Source: an uncultured Erysipelotrichaceae bacterium (lineage in GTDB: Bacteria; Bacillota_I; Bacilli_A; Erysipelotrichales; Erysipelotrichaceae). Taken from it: a stretch of DNA of 44,855 bases. The notes beneath the pieces were generated by a model. The model was not told where the DNA came from and searched no databases. It was given only the letters and a program-made list of their open reading frames with translations. Location of the stretch: assembly GCA_900315065.1 (NCBI GenBank), contig OMXQ01000007.1:1-44855 (forward strand), in the 5' to 3' direction. Below are positions 25,009 through 35,488 of this stretch, in pieces (the stretch's first letter is position 1; every line of letters starts with the position of its first letter). Made by a program: the position numbers and the translations under genes.

Positions 25009-26043
25009 TTATTTCTGCAGATACAGATCAAGTAAAGCCAGCGTATTCTTTACCCCGTCCACATGGCTTCTTTCATAACCGTGGGAAGCATAAACGCCTG
25101 CTCCGATCAGGCCGTGCTTCACATCATACCCTGCTCCTAAAGCTGCCTCAGCATCACTGCCATAGTGAGGATAAATGTCTACTGCATAGTCCAGTTTTCC
25201 TTCCTGTGCGCATTTCACCAATGCATTGACAACCGAGTAATCATAAGGACCGCCGGAATCCTTGGCACAGATGGATACCTGTCTTTCCGTACACTTCAGA
25301 CCTTCACCAACGCATCCCATATCGACAGACATGAATTCAACGGCATCTGCCGGTACTGCGCCTTTGGCACCATGGCCTACTTCTTCATAGACGGAAATAA
25401 AGAGATAGGTCTTTCTGGCAAGCTTCACTGCACCATCCTGTACCTTCTTTGCCAATGCCAGCAGCATGGCAACGGATAATTTATCATCCAGATATCTGGA
25501 CTTGATATAACCGGACTTTGTAATGACAGTCCGCGGATCAAAGCAGACGTAGCAGCCGTTATCAATGCCGAGCGCTTCCGTTTCTTTTTTTGAAGAGACA
25601 TTTTCATCAATGACGACTTCCATGTTGTCGTAGGAACGAACTGTCTTGTTCAATTCTCCATTGACATGCAGGGAAGCATTGCACAGCTGGAAGGTTCCTT
25701 CATAAACCCTCTCATCTCTTGTATAGATGCGGCAGGTTTCTGTTTCAACCACGCTTGCTGGAAGACCTCCGACAGGAGAAAGTCTCAATCTTCCGTTATT
25801 TTTTATTTCTGCAACCTGTGCACCGAGTGTATCAATGTGAGCAGACAGGACAATCGGATTTCCCTTGCCGCCAAGATTGCAGACAATGCAGCCCTTGTTG
25901 GTAATTTCCGGCACAAAGCCCAGTTCCTTCAGCTTTCCGGCTGTATAGTCAATGACTTTGCGGGTAAAGCCGTCCGGGGAATCAATAGCTGTCAGTTCCT
26001 TCAGCCTGTCGCATGCGTATTGTGTATAAGTTTCCATTTTCAT
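25009..26043 (-). CDS. M42-family metallo-aminopeptidase
   Basis: The 344-aa protein belongs to the M42 glutamyl aminopeptidase/FrvX group, tetrahedral cytosolic aminopeptidases that finish off short peptides. Metal-binding landmarks are H69 and D71 in SAHIDTLG, D186 in RYLDDKLS, the E220-E221 pair in YEEVGHGA, D241, and H321 near ASHGYERS. Length and order match the family. It follows pepF by 22 bases, so an endopeptidase and an aminopeptidase are made together. The ribosome-binding site is poor (AGAGAAAAAG), and a second ATG two codons on is possible. Confidence 0.9.
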   Translation of the reverse strand: MKMETYTQYACDRLKELTAIDSPDGFTRKVIDYTAGKLKELGFVPEITNKGCIVCNLGGKGNPIVLSAHIDTLGAQVAEIKNNGRLRLSPVGGLPASVVETETCRIYTRDERVYEGTFQLCNASLHVNGELNKTVRSYDNMEVVIDENVSSKKETEALGIDNGCYVCFDPRTVITKSGYIKSRYLDDKLSVAMLLALAKKVQDGAVKLARKTYLFISVYEEVGHGAKGAVPADAVEFMSVDMGCVGEGLKCTERQVSICAKDSGGPYDYSVVNALVKCAQEGKLDYAVDIYPHYGSDAEAALGAGYDVKHGLIGAGVYASHGYERSHVDGVKNTLALLDLYLQK

Positions 26044-26065
26044 TTTTTCTTATTCTTTTTCTCTG

Positions 26066-27865
26066 TTATAACCCCAGCTGGTCAGCGATCTTTTCAGCTT
26101 CATCCAGGACTTTGTCAAACTTGTCGATTGCTTCCAGAACCGGCTTTTCAGTATTCAGATCAACCCCGGCATGAGCTAATTCATCCAGCGGATATTGGGA
26201 AGAGCCCATCGACAGGAATTCAAGATACTTCTTCACTGCCGGTGCCCCTTCATGCAGAACCTTTTCCGAAATGGTGACTGCAGAAGAATACCCTGTCGCA
26301 TAGACATATACATAGAAGTTGTAATAGAAATGCGGAATTCTTGCCCATTCATACTGTACTTCATCATCGATGACAAGATCCTTGCCGAAGTAAAGGGCAA
26401 TCAGCTTCTTATACAAAGCGTTCAGGGCTTCAGCATTGAGAGCTTCTCCTCTTTCCATCATGGCATGGGCTTCCTTCTCAAATTCGGCAAACATGGTCTG
26501 TCTGTAGACAGTACCCTTGAAGCCTTCCAGATACTGGTTGAGCAATGCCAGTCTCATCTGCGGATCTGTCTCCTTCTGCAGCATCTGTTCAATCAATAAA
26601 TTTTCATTCACCGTCGAAGCGACCTCGGCAACGAACATGGTATAGCCGGAATACTGGGCAGGCTGGTTATGGTTGGTCAGCCAGGTATGCTGGGAATGGC
26701 CCATCTCATGAGCCAGGGTAGAAACAGATTCCAGAGTTCCTGTGAAGTTCAGCAGAATATAAGGATTGGAATCATAGGAACCGGAAGAATATGCACCGGA
26801 AGTCTTGCCGGCATTCGGATAGACATCAATCCATCTTTCATCAAATGCCTTCTGAACTCTCTTTACATACTCATCACCTAACGGGGCAACAGCAGAAAGA
26901 ACCATCTTCTGGGCTTCTTCATAGGTATAGTGACGCGGATCCGCCTTTACAAGCGGCGTGTAGAGATCATAGTAATGAAGTTCATCAACGCCAAGCAATC
27001 TCTTTCTCAAGCGGACATATCTGTACATGGAATCCATTCTCTTATGGACAGCATCGATCAATCTGTCATAGACGGCAGTCGGAATGTGATCTGCACTCAT
27101 TCTCATCTCAAGCGAAGAATTGTAGTGTCTGATTCTGGCTTCGGTTGTCTGGGCCTTGACATCACCGCTGTAAGTTTGGGCAAAAGTATGAATGTGCTGC
27201 TTATAGCCTTTGTATAAAGAACGGAAGGCATTTTCTCTTAAAGTTCTGTCCAGGGAATTCTGCAGAAGAATATAGCTGGCAGAAGATACCTGATGCTTTT
27301 CTCCTTTGGAATCCAGGGCATCATCGAAGACAAGATCCGCATCCATCAAAGCTTCGGAAACATGTTCCGGATTGGCAAAAACTTCACCAAACTGGGAAAG
27401 AAGACTTTCTTCCGCTGCACTTAAAGTATGCGGCTTCATGTCTTTGATATTGAGTAAATAGAAATGATAGTCCTGCAAAGATGCATCATTCAGAATGGCA
27501 TTGAACGTTTCTTCATCCAGACCTAACAATTCCGGTTCCGCAAAAGAAACTGCAGATTCTGCTTTGACTGCCTTGGCGCCGGCTCTTGCAAACATGGAAA
27601 CAGCCTGGCCGTCTCTGGTATCTTCACTTCTTCTTAAAGAAGCGTAGCAGTAAAGATCATTCATATGCCGCATCATCAAAGTCTCTGCTTCCAGGAAGGC
27701 AAGAACATCTTTGGCATTGTTCAGCTTTCCTGCATACGCGCCACAGGCATCGATTTCATTGTCAATCTCAGCCAGGGCAGTCTCAAATGCTTCATCGTTT
27801 TCAAATAATTCCGTGGTATCCCACATGAAAGCAGGATCCATGTCTTTACGTTCTTTCAGACTCAT
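26066..27865 (-). CDS. pepF: Oligoendopeptidase F (M3B)
   Basis: PepF is a cytosolic zinc endopeptidase cutting peptides of about 7-17 residues. The 599-aa protein has the zinc motif HEMGHSQH at 386-393 (ligands H386 and H390) and the third ligand E414 in FVAEVASTVNE, plus the N-terminal MWDTTELF typical of PepF. Length fits the family (about 600). AAAGGAG lies 12 bases before the ATG; a second ATG nine codons in is less well placed. No signal peptide is seen. With the downstream M42 enzyme it forms a peptide-recycling pair. Confidence 0.95.
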   Translation of the reverse strand: MSLKERKDMDPAFMWDTTELFENDEAFETALAEIDNEIDACGAYAGKLNNAKDVLAFLEAETLMMRHMNDLYCYASLRRSEDTRDGQAVSMFARAGAKAVKAESAVSFAEPELLGLDEETFNAILNDASLQDYHFYLLNIKDMKPHTLSAAEESLLSQFGEVFANPEHVSEALMDADLVFDDALDSKGEKHQVSSASYILLQNSLDRTLRENAFRSLYKGYKQHIHTFAQTYSGDVKAQTTEARIRHYNSSLEMRMSADHIPTAVYDRLIDAVHKRMDSMYRYVRLRKRLLGVDELHYYDLYTPLVKADPRHYTYEEAQKMVLSAVAPLGDEYVKRVQKAFDERWIDVYPNAGKTSGAYSSGSYDSNPYILLNFTGTLESVSTLAHEMGHSQHTWLTNHNQPAQYSGYTMFVAEVASTVNENLLIEQMLQKETDPQMRLALLNQYLEGFKGTVYRQTMFAEFEKEAHAMMERGEALNAEALNALYKKLIALYFGKDLVIDDEVQYEWARIPHFYYNFYVYVYATGYSSAVTISEKVLHEGAPAVKKYLEFLSMGSSQYPLDELAHAGVDLNTEKPVLEAIDKFDKVLDEAEKIADQLGL

Positions 27866-27943
27866 GGTTGTTTATATCTCCTTTTGAACTCAACAATGAT
27901 ATTGTATCTGTTACCTGGAAATCCTGCACGTATTTATGGAAAA

Positions 27944-27964
27944 CAAAAAGGAGCGGATGCTCCT
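27944..27964 (-). terminator. Terminator of the GH1 gene
   Basis: AGGAGC (27959-27964 on the minus strand) and GCTCCT (27949-27954) form a short stem with a 4-base loop followed by U5-6, 8 bases after the GH1 stop. Confidence 0.75.
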
Positions 27965-27971
27965 CGAATGT

Positions 27972-30202
<2,231 letters not shown>

Positions 30203-30217
30203 GAAACAGAAAGAAAA

Positions 30218-30245
30218 ACAGTCTCAATATATCTTGTGAGACTGT
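30218..30245. terminator. Terminator between the RpiR gene and tdk (inner hairpin)
   Basis: A perfect 9-bp stem ACAGTCTCA/TGAGACTGT with a 10-base loop starts 16 bases after the RpiR stop. The U-run (TTTTTC) is on the minus-strand side, so it best terminates minus-strand transcription from tdk. Confidence 0.7.
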
Positions 30246-30254
30246 ATAGTTAAG

Positions 30255-30290
30255 AAAAAGAAGGAACTTTTCTGATCCGCTCCTTCTTTT
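30255..30290. terminator. Bidirectional terminator next to tdk
   Basis: AAAAGAAGGA (30256-30265) pairs with TCCTTCTTTT (30281-30290) across a 15-base loop. The stem ends are A/T-rich on both sides, so it can act in either direction. Confidence 0.7.
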
Positions 30291-30292
30291 GA

Positions 30293-30889
30293 TTAATCAC
30301 AGAAACCGACTGCCTTATCCTCTTCATCCGGACCAAGCTTGCCCTGAATGAAGTGCTTGCGGCACAAGGCAATATAATCATCATTGGCACCAAGCATGAC
30401 CTGTTCCCCCTGGCGGATAATCCCATGTTTGTTATAGCGGGCATTGCAGGTAGCTTTTCTCCCGCACCAGCAGACTGTCTTGACTTCCTTGATTTCATCT
30501 GCGATTGCCATCAGCCTTTCGCTGCCTTCAAACAGATTCAGCTGGAAGTCAGTACGCAGACCATAGCACATGACCGGAACACTGAGATCATCGACAACAT
30601 GCGCCAGGAAATCAATCTGGGTTCTGGTCGCAAACTGGATTTCATCGACAATAACAGCATCATACTTTGCAATCTCATCATCCTTCATTGCCAGTATATC
30701 TGTTAATAATACGCACTCTTTTTCCAGTCCGATGCGGGAATGGATCACATTTTTGCCGTCTCTTGTATCGAGATTTGTTTTTGCCAATAATACTTTCTGA
30801 CCTCTTTCACGATAATTATATTCAGCCATCAGGGCATTAGCGGACTTGGAACTTCCCATTGCCCCATAATAGAAATAGAGTTTTGCCAT
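30293..30889 (-). CDS. tdk: Thymidine kinase
   Basis: This type II thymidine kinase salvages thymidine to dTMP. The 198-aa protein has the P-loop GAMGSSKS at 9-16, the catalytic VDEIQF with E83, the lasso substrate loop (CYGLRTDF), and a zinc site made from C140/C142 in VCWCGRKATC and the CRKH pair near the C-terminus. It lies 20 bases beyond the terminator of the ABC/M20 operon, so it needs readthrough or a promoter hidden in that hairpin region. Possible ribosome-binding sites are GAGGAG and AAAGG. Confidence 0.96.
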   Translation of the reverse strand: MAKLYFYYGAMGSSKSANALMAEYNYRERGQKVLLAKTNLDTRDGKNVIHSRIGLEKECVLLTDILAMKDDEIAKYDAVIVDEIQFATRTQIDFLAHVVDDLSVPVMCYGLRTDFQLNLFEGSERLMAIADEIKEVKTVCWCGRKATCNARYNKHGIIRQGEQVMLGANDDYIALCRKHFIQGKLGPDEEDKAVGFCD

Positions 30890-30910
30890 CCTTTATTTAC
30901 TCCTCAGATA

Positions 30911-30943
30911 AAAAATCACTTTCTTGATTGTATCAGAAAGTGA
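30911..30943 (-). terminator. Terminator of the lysine-regulated ABC/M20 operon
   Basis: TCACTTTCT and AGAAAGTGA (30916-30924, 30935-30943) form a 9-bp stem followed by UUUUUU on the minus strand. Plus-strand T5 after the hairpin makes it weakly bidirectional. Confidence 0.88.
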
Positions 30944-30971
30944 CTTTTTCGTATACGGATTATATCAGGGA

Positions 30972-32372
30972 TCAAAGATCAGAAACATGCGGCTTGACAT
31001 CATCCGGAATCAGGCACTCATACTTCTGTCCGTCCATCCGCTTGTCAAATTCAGCTCTGGCTGCCTGCAGAATTTCCGGATGTTCATTCAGACGAACGGC
31101 AGCTTCGCAGAGAATTTCAGCGGCATAGAGCTCAGCCTTATGGGCGATGGAACTCTTGCCCTGGGCAACCCATTGCCAGGAATGTCCTCCTGCTCCATAA
31201 GCGAAGCAGGCGGTATTGATGGTTGCGGTCGGCACAACCCAGGAAACATCACCGACATCAGTAGAACCCATTCTGACCTGGTCGCTGCATGTCTTATCGA
31301 CAAAAATCGTACATAAAGGAGACTTGCGGATGTTTTCAATGACTTCGTCCTTGTTCTGAATCAGGGGATCAAGATCATGAATCATCGCATCAACGCCATA
31401 TGTGTCTTTGAAACTCTGGGCATAAGCCAGTTCTCCCTGTGTAAATTCCGGTTTCGGCTGGGAAAGGAAGACATCACGGAAGAGCTTCTCCAGGGTGAAG
31501 TTGTTGACGGTATTGGAAAGTCCTTCATCAAAAAGAACGTCTACTGTTGTCCCGGTCATCAAAGCAGCACCCTTTGCGCAATTGATGACTCTGTCCATCA
31601 GCTTCAGGCAGGTCGGATTGTCTTTGGAGCGGATGAAGTACTTGAGGGTAGCTTCACTTTGGACAACGTTAGGTGCCTTGCCGCCGGCATTGGTATATGC
31701 GTAGTGGACTCTGTCACTGTCTTCCATATGTTCACGCAGATAATTGACGCCGACGTTCATCAATTCACACCCGTCCAGGGCACTTCTGCCTAAATGAGGA
31801 GCCCCTGCAGCATGCGAGGAAACCCCATGGAACTTGAAGAACATGCTGATACAGGATTGGCTGGAAGCTGTGCAGACCTGATTGAAGAGACCTGGATGCC
31901 ATGTCAAAGCAGCATCCGTGTCTGCGAAATATCCGCCTCTGGCCAGATATACTTTGCCAGAGCCTGATTCTTCGGCAGGACAGCCGTATAACCTGACTGT
32001 TCCGCTTCGGCCGGTTTTCTGCAGATATTCCTTATAGAGAATTGCTGCGGCAGCAGCACCTGCACCCAATAATTCATGCCCGCATCCGTGGCCTGTATCT
32101 TCTGCCGTTGTGATCGGATGAAATTCTGTACAGTCAGCCGTCTGGTTCATGCCGAACAAGGCATCATATTCAGCCAGGAAAGAAATTACCGGCCTGCCGG
32201 ATCCGTATTCGGCAACAAAAGCAGTCGGCATATCAGCTATTCCCACAGTGACGGTAAAATCGTTATTGCGCATGACGTCTTCCAAAGCTTTGGCAGACTT
32301 TACTTCCGTAAAGCCTGTTTCTGCATATCCCCAGATGGCATCTGACAAATTGAATATTTCCTGATCATTCAT
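30972..32372 (-). CDS. M20-family amidohydrolase (AbgB-like)
   Basis: The 466-aa protein is like AbgB, the p-aminobenzoyl-glutamate hydrolase subunit, and related M20D carboxypeptidase/amidohydrolases. It shows the metal-binding blocks LAEYDALFGM and DTGHGCGHELLGAGAAAAA, the CPAEESGSGKVYLA pair, and a lid domain with VSSHAAGAPHLGRSALDG. No signal peptide is present. Its start is 3 bases after the ATPase stop, so it belongs to the amino-acid ABC operon under the lysine riboswitch. It may release lysine or a related amino acid from an imported N-acyl or peptide conjugate. That substrate is an inference; the AbgB name alone would suggest folate breakdown products. Confidence 0.87.
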   Translation of the reverse strand: MNDQEIFNLSDAIWGYAETGFTEVKSAKALEDVMRNNDFTVTVGIADMPTAFVAEYGSGRPVISFLAEYDALFGMNQTADCTEFHPITTAEDTGHGCGHELLGAGAAAAAILYKEYLQKTGRSGTVRLYGCPAEESGSGKVYLARGGYFADTDAALTWHPGLFNQVCTASSQSCISMFFKFHGVSSHAAGAPHLGRSALDGCELMNVGVNYLREHMEDSDRVHYAYTNAGGKAPNVVQSEATLKYFIRSKDNPTCLKLMDRVINCAKGAALMTGTTVDVLFDEGLSNTVNNFTLEKLFRDVFLSQPKPEFTQGELAYAQSFKDTYGVDAMIHDLDPLIQNKDEVIENIRKSPLCTIFVDKTCSDQVRMGSTDVGDVSWVVPTATINTACFAYGAGGHSWQWVAQGKSSIAHKAELYAAEILCEAAVRLNEHPEILQAARAEFDKRMDGQKYECLIPDDVKPHVSDL

Positions 32373-32375
32373 AGC

Positions 32376-33119
32376 TTATTCTTTCACTCCGTTAATATAT
32401 CTGCTTAAGAATTGTCTTGTTCTTTCATTCTTAGGATTGGTAAACAATTCCTCAGGCGTTCCTTCTTCAGCTATAACGCCCTTGTCCATAAAGACAACCC
32501 TGTCGCTGACTTCCCGTGCAAACTGCATTTCATGGGTAACGACAATCATAGTCATGCCTTCCCTGGCAAGATTCTTCATAACATCAAGAACTTCACCGAC
32601 GATTTCCGGATCCAATGCACTGGTCGGTTCATAAAACAACATGATTTCCGGTGACATGCAAAGAGCTCTTGCGATTGCAACACGCTGTTTCTGGCCGCCT
32701 GAGAGATTATCGCTCAAAGCATTGGCAAACTTGTCCATATTGACTTCTTTCAGTCTCTGGTGAGCAATTTCCTCTGCTTTTGCCTTATCCATCTTCAGAA
32801 CAGTCGTCAGCGGCAGCATGCAGTTTTCCAAAGCCGTGCGATGATTGAACAAATTGAAGGTCTGGAAAACCATCCCGATTCTTCTGCGCAAAGCCGGAAC
32901 ATCAGTATGCAGATCACAGAGATCTGTACCATCCAGCAGAATCTGACCGGAATCCGGTTCTTCCAGTAAATTGATGCATCGTAACATGGTAGACTTGCCG
33001 GAGCCGGAGGAACCGATCACCGTAACAACATCGCCCTGGTTGACATCCATGTTGATGCCCTTCAGTACCTGCAGACTGCCGAAGGATTTTTCAAGATTTC
33101 TGATTGATATCAAACTCAT
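32376..33119 (-). CDS. Polar amino-acid ABC transporter ATPase with altered Walker B
   Basis: The 247-aa ATPase (GlnQ/HisP type) has Walker [10 protein letters not shown] at 36-44, Q-loop VFQTFNLF, signature LSGGQKQR at 139-146, and switch H196 in VVTHEMQF. The Walker B region reads [16 protein letters not shown]163 replaces the conserved Asp before the catalytic E164 (codon TAT at 32631-32633, one base from GAT). That Asp holds the Mg2+ water shell, so activity may be reduced. I chose the ATG at 33119, behind GAGG; an upstream extension would overlap the permease gene. The neighbouring permease and binding protein look intact. Confidence 0.93.
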   Translation of the reverse strand: MSLISIRNLEKSFGSLQVLKGINMDVNQGDVVTVIGSSGSGKSTMLRCINLLEEPDSGQILLDGTDLCDLHTDVPALRRRIGMVFQTFNLFNHRTALENCMLPLTTVLKMDKAKAEEIAHQRLKEVNMDKFANALSDNLSGGQKQRVAIARALCMSPEIMLFYEPTSALDPEIVGEVLDVMKNLAREGMTMIVVTHEMQFAREVSDRVVFMDKGVIAEEGTPEELFTNPKNERTRQFLSRYINGVKE

Positions 33120-33129
33120 TGTGATTACC

Positions 33130-34221
33130 TCAGTTGGAACTTGGCAGGGATACAGACTTGCTGCTGCCAAGCAATCTGCCGATCAAAGCCAAAAGACGGG
33201 TCAGCGTCCATGTCAGAATCAGGTAGATGACAGCAGAAATGCAATAGGAAGTCAGATACTGATAGTACTTGCCGGCAACCGTAGCAGTCGCAAACATCAA
33301 TTCGACAAAACCGATAATGTTCAATACGGAAGTATCCTTGATGTTGATGATAAATTCATTGCCGATAGCCGGTAAAGAATTCCGTACCGCCTGCGGAAAG
33401 ATGATCTTGATCATAGCCTGCCAGTTGGTAAAGCCCAGGGAAGCAGCTGCTTCCTTCTGTCCTTTATCAAGAGATTCCACTGCCCCTCTCAATACTTCCG
33501 CAAGGTAAGCAGCAGAGTTCAAAGTAACTGTGATCAGGCCGGCGGTATAGAAAGACCAGGTATTATTGATTTCCGTGATAGATGCACCTGCCATAAGTGA
33601 TTTTGTCAGACCGAAACCTGCATAATAGATGACGGCTGCCTGAACCATCATTGGTGTGCCCCGGATGACAGTGACATATACTTTTTCAAAGGTATTGCCG
33701 ATCAGCTTCAGCAGCTGCATGCCTTCATGGTCCCTTTTCTGCGGTTCATTGACCCGCATGAAGAGAAGCAGAATACTTAACAGGAAGGCAAGCAAAGTAC
33801 CAAGCGTGGAAACCTTCAGGGTACCAAGAATACCATTGAGCCATATTTTTCTTTCTTTGATGACCATGTACAGCATTGTTGCCAGGAAACCATCAGGTCT
33901 GGCCGTCATGTTGGCACAATCAATCCAGAGCGAAATAAAATTCAGAACAATACGATCTGCGTATATAACAAGCAGAAGGCCCCAGATGATCTTTTCGATC
34001 ACCTGCCGGCCTTTGTATAACTGTTTGCCATGTACGATCAGAAGAAATACACCGCAGATCACTAACAAACCCATCAATCCATATATCAGGACATTCGGGA
34101 ACAGGTGGAAGAGGGAAATCAGCTGGTTATAGGACGGCGATAAGGCCGGAACCAGAATCCAGACTGCCAGGAAACACAGGATGCTTTCCCAGAACCACAG
34201 GAATTTACGATAATAATTCAT
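33130..34221 (-). CDS. Polar amino-acid ABC transporter permease (HisM-type)
   Basis: The 363-aa membrane protein carries the HisM-family core in its C-terminal two thirds ([24 protein letters not shown], then [16 protein letters not shown]). The ATPase-coupling EAA loop reads [21 protein letters not shown] and then [17 protein letters not shown]. About 130 N-terminal residues add roughly three extra membrane segments, making it longer than the usual 220-aa permease. It is the only permease in the operon, so it may work as a homodimer. Lysine or a similar cationic amino acid is the likely cargo, inferred from the upstream riboswitch. Confidence 0.9.
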   Translation of the reverse strand: MNYYRKFLWFWESILCFLAVWILVPALSPSYNQLISLFHLFPNVLIYGLMGLLVICGVFLLIVHGKQLYKGRQVIEKIIWGLLLVIYADRIVLNFISLWIDCANMTARPDGFLATMLYMVIKERKIWLNGILGTLKVSTLGTLLAFLLSILLLFMRVNEPQKRDHEGMQLLKLIGNTFEKVYVTVIRGTPMMVQAAVIYYAGFGLTKSLMAGASITEINNTWSFYTAGLITVTLNSAAYLAEVLRGAVESLDKGQKEAAASLGFTNWQAMIKIIFPQAVRNSLPAIGNEFIINIKDTSVLNIIGFVELMFATATVAGKYYQYLTSYCISAVIYLILTWTLTRLLALIGRLLGSSKSVSLPSSN

Positions 34222-34239
34222 ACTGAACGCTTTGAATCC

Positions 34240-35127
34240 TTACTGAGGCATCTTTGCTGTAGCTGTATCCATCATCTTCTGTCTTGTTTCTGTATCCAGA
34301 GATGCAAGAGCAGCATTGACCTTGTCGAGCAGATCGGTATCACTCTTTCTCAAACCTACGCAGGCACCGGTGAAGCCGAGTTCAAAGCCCTTGCCGTCTT
34401 CGAAGCTGACAACCTTCAGATCAGGATATGTCTGCAGATAAGCCTGGGCGGAGTTTTCATCAATGACGATGCCGTCAACTGTACCGGCATTCAGTCTGTC
34501 GATCATATTCGGAACGGAAGCAACCGGAGATACATGATTGACACCAGGAATCTGATCAATAACTGTATCCAGCAATGTATCCTTCTGGCCCAGAATGGAA
34601 GCACCCGAGAAATCAGACAACTGGGTTGCATTTGCATACTTGCTGTCACTCTTCAGCATGATCTGGTATTGTGTCTTCTTGACGTTATAAGTTGTGGAGA
34701 AGTTGACGCTCTGCTTTCTTTCTTCGGTATCCGCCATGCCGGCAATGATCATATCGATCTGGCCGTTATTCAAAGCTTCAATCAGGCCGTCCCAGCTGAG
34801 CTTGACGACCTTCATTTCAGCCCCGACCTGATCAGAGATATACTTGGCAACCTGGACGCCGTACCCTTCTGCATAGAATCCAGGGTTGTTTTCTTCTTCA
34901 ATATTCGTATCTGTCTTTGTGCTTTCTTCCCAGTTATCCGGTGCATAGGCACATTCCATGCCTACCCGCAGAACCTTGTATTCCTTCTGATCGGAGGAAG
35001 CAGAAGCTGAAGCAGCGGAAGAAGATGATGATGCAGCTCCAGCCGGAGCTGTGGAGGATGCGCGGCAGCCTGTCAATGAAATTACAGCAGCAGCCGCAAG
35101 AAGCGTTTGAACCATTCTGAATGACAT
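34240..35127 (-). CDS. Amino-acid ABC transporter substrate-binding lipoprotein
   Basis: The 295-aa protein has a short lipoprotein signal peptide with lipobox LTGC (acylated C21), then a Ser/Ala-rich linker (about 22-46), then a periplasmic-binding-protein type 2 fold (VLRVGMECAYAPDNW, then LNNGQIDMIIAGMADTEERKQSVNFS). The D/E-rich segment at about 70-85 (TDTNIEEENNPGFYAEGYG) sits beside the first lobe and is longer than in many homologues. AAAGGGA lies 9 bases before the ATG. It is the first gene after the lysine riboswitch, so lysine is the likely ligand, though no binding residues prove it. Confidence 0.92.
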   Translation of the reverse strand: MSFRMVQTLLAAAAVISLTGCRASSTAPAGAASSSSSAASASASSDQKEYKVLRVGMECAYAPDNWEESTKTDTNIEEENNPGFYAEGYGVQVAKYISDQVGAEMKVVKLSWDGLIEALNNGQIDMIIAGMADTEERKQSVNFSTTYNVKKTQYQIMLKSDSKYANATQLSDFSGASILGQKDTLLDTVIDQIPGVNHVSPVASVPNMIDRLNAGTVDGIVIDENSAQAYLQTYPDLKVVSFEDGKGFELGFTGACVGLRKSDTDLLDKVNAALASLDTETRQKMMDTATAKMPQ

Positions 35128-35153
35128 AATCTATGTCCCTTTCCGCACCAAAT

Positions 35154-35366
35154 CAAAACGCCTCTTTTTCAAGAGACGTCAGTTTTCTGCAGGAAGGCCT
35201 GCCAACATAAGCGCCTCTTCATTACTGAAGGAGTATTGAAGATATTGTCTTCAATCCCACGTAAGTTCCATGCCTGGAAATAACGTTCGGCGATGGTTGC
35301 CTTTCTTTCCTTTCTCTGCCTGCCGGCTCCGGGAAATACTCATCTGCATCGCTACCTCTTACCGTT
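35154..35366 (-). promoter_or_regulatory. Lysine (L-box) riboswitch with transcription terminator
   Basis: The minus strand carries the conserved lysine-aptamer blocks in order: AGAGGUAGCGAUG, AGAUGAGUA, AAAGGCAACCAUCGCCGAA (P2 GCGAUG/CAUCGC), a P3 hairpin bounded by ACGU/ACGU, GUGGGAUUG, a perfect P4 AUUGAAGA/UCUUCAAU, P5 CUUCA/UGAAG, and AGAGGCGC. P1 is formed by AACGGUAAG with CUUAUGUU (35358-35366, 35204-35211). A terminator follows (35154-35179; ACGUCUCUU/AAGAGGCGU, GAAA loop, U4). High lysine should therefore switch off the ABC/M20 operon. The rest of the 361-base gap up to 35488 is AT-rich with a possible CATAAT -10 but no clear -35. Confidence 0.93.
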
Positions 35367-35488
35367 CTGATTTAGATGTCGCTATTATGACTACACAGTC
35401 CGCAAATATTTTCAATACTTATTTTCATTTTTTTCATATGGTGAAAACTGTTTTCATACATTCACAAAAAATGCACAATTTACAGAAA

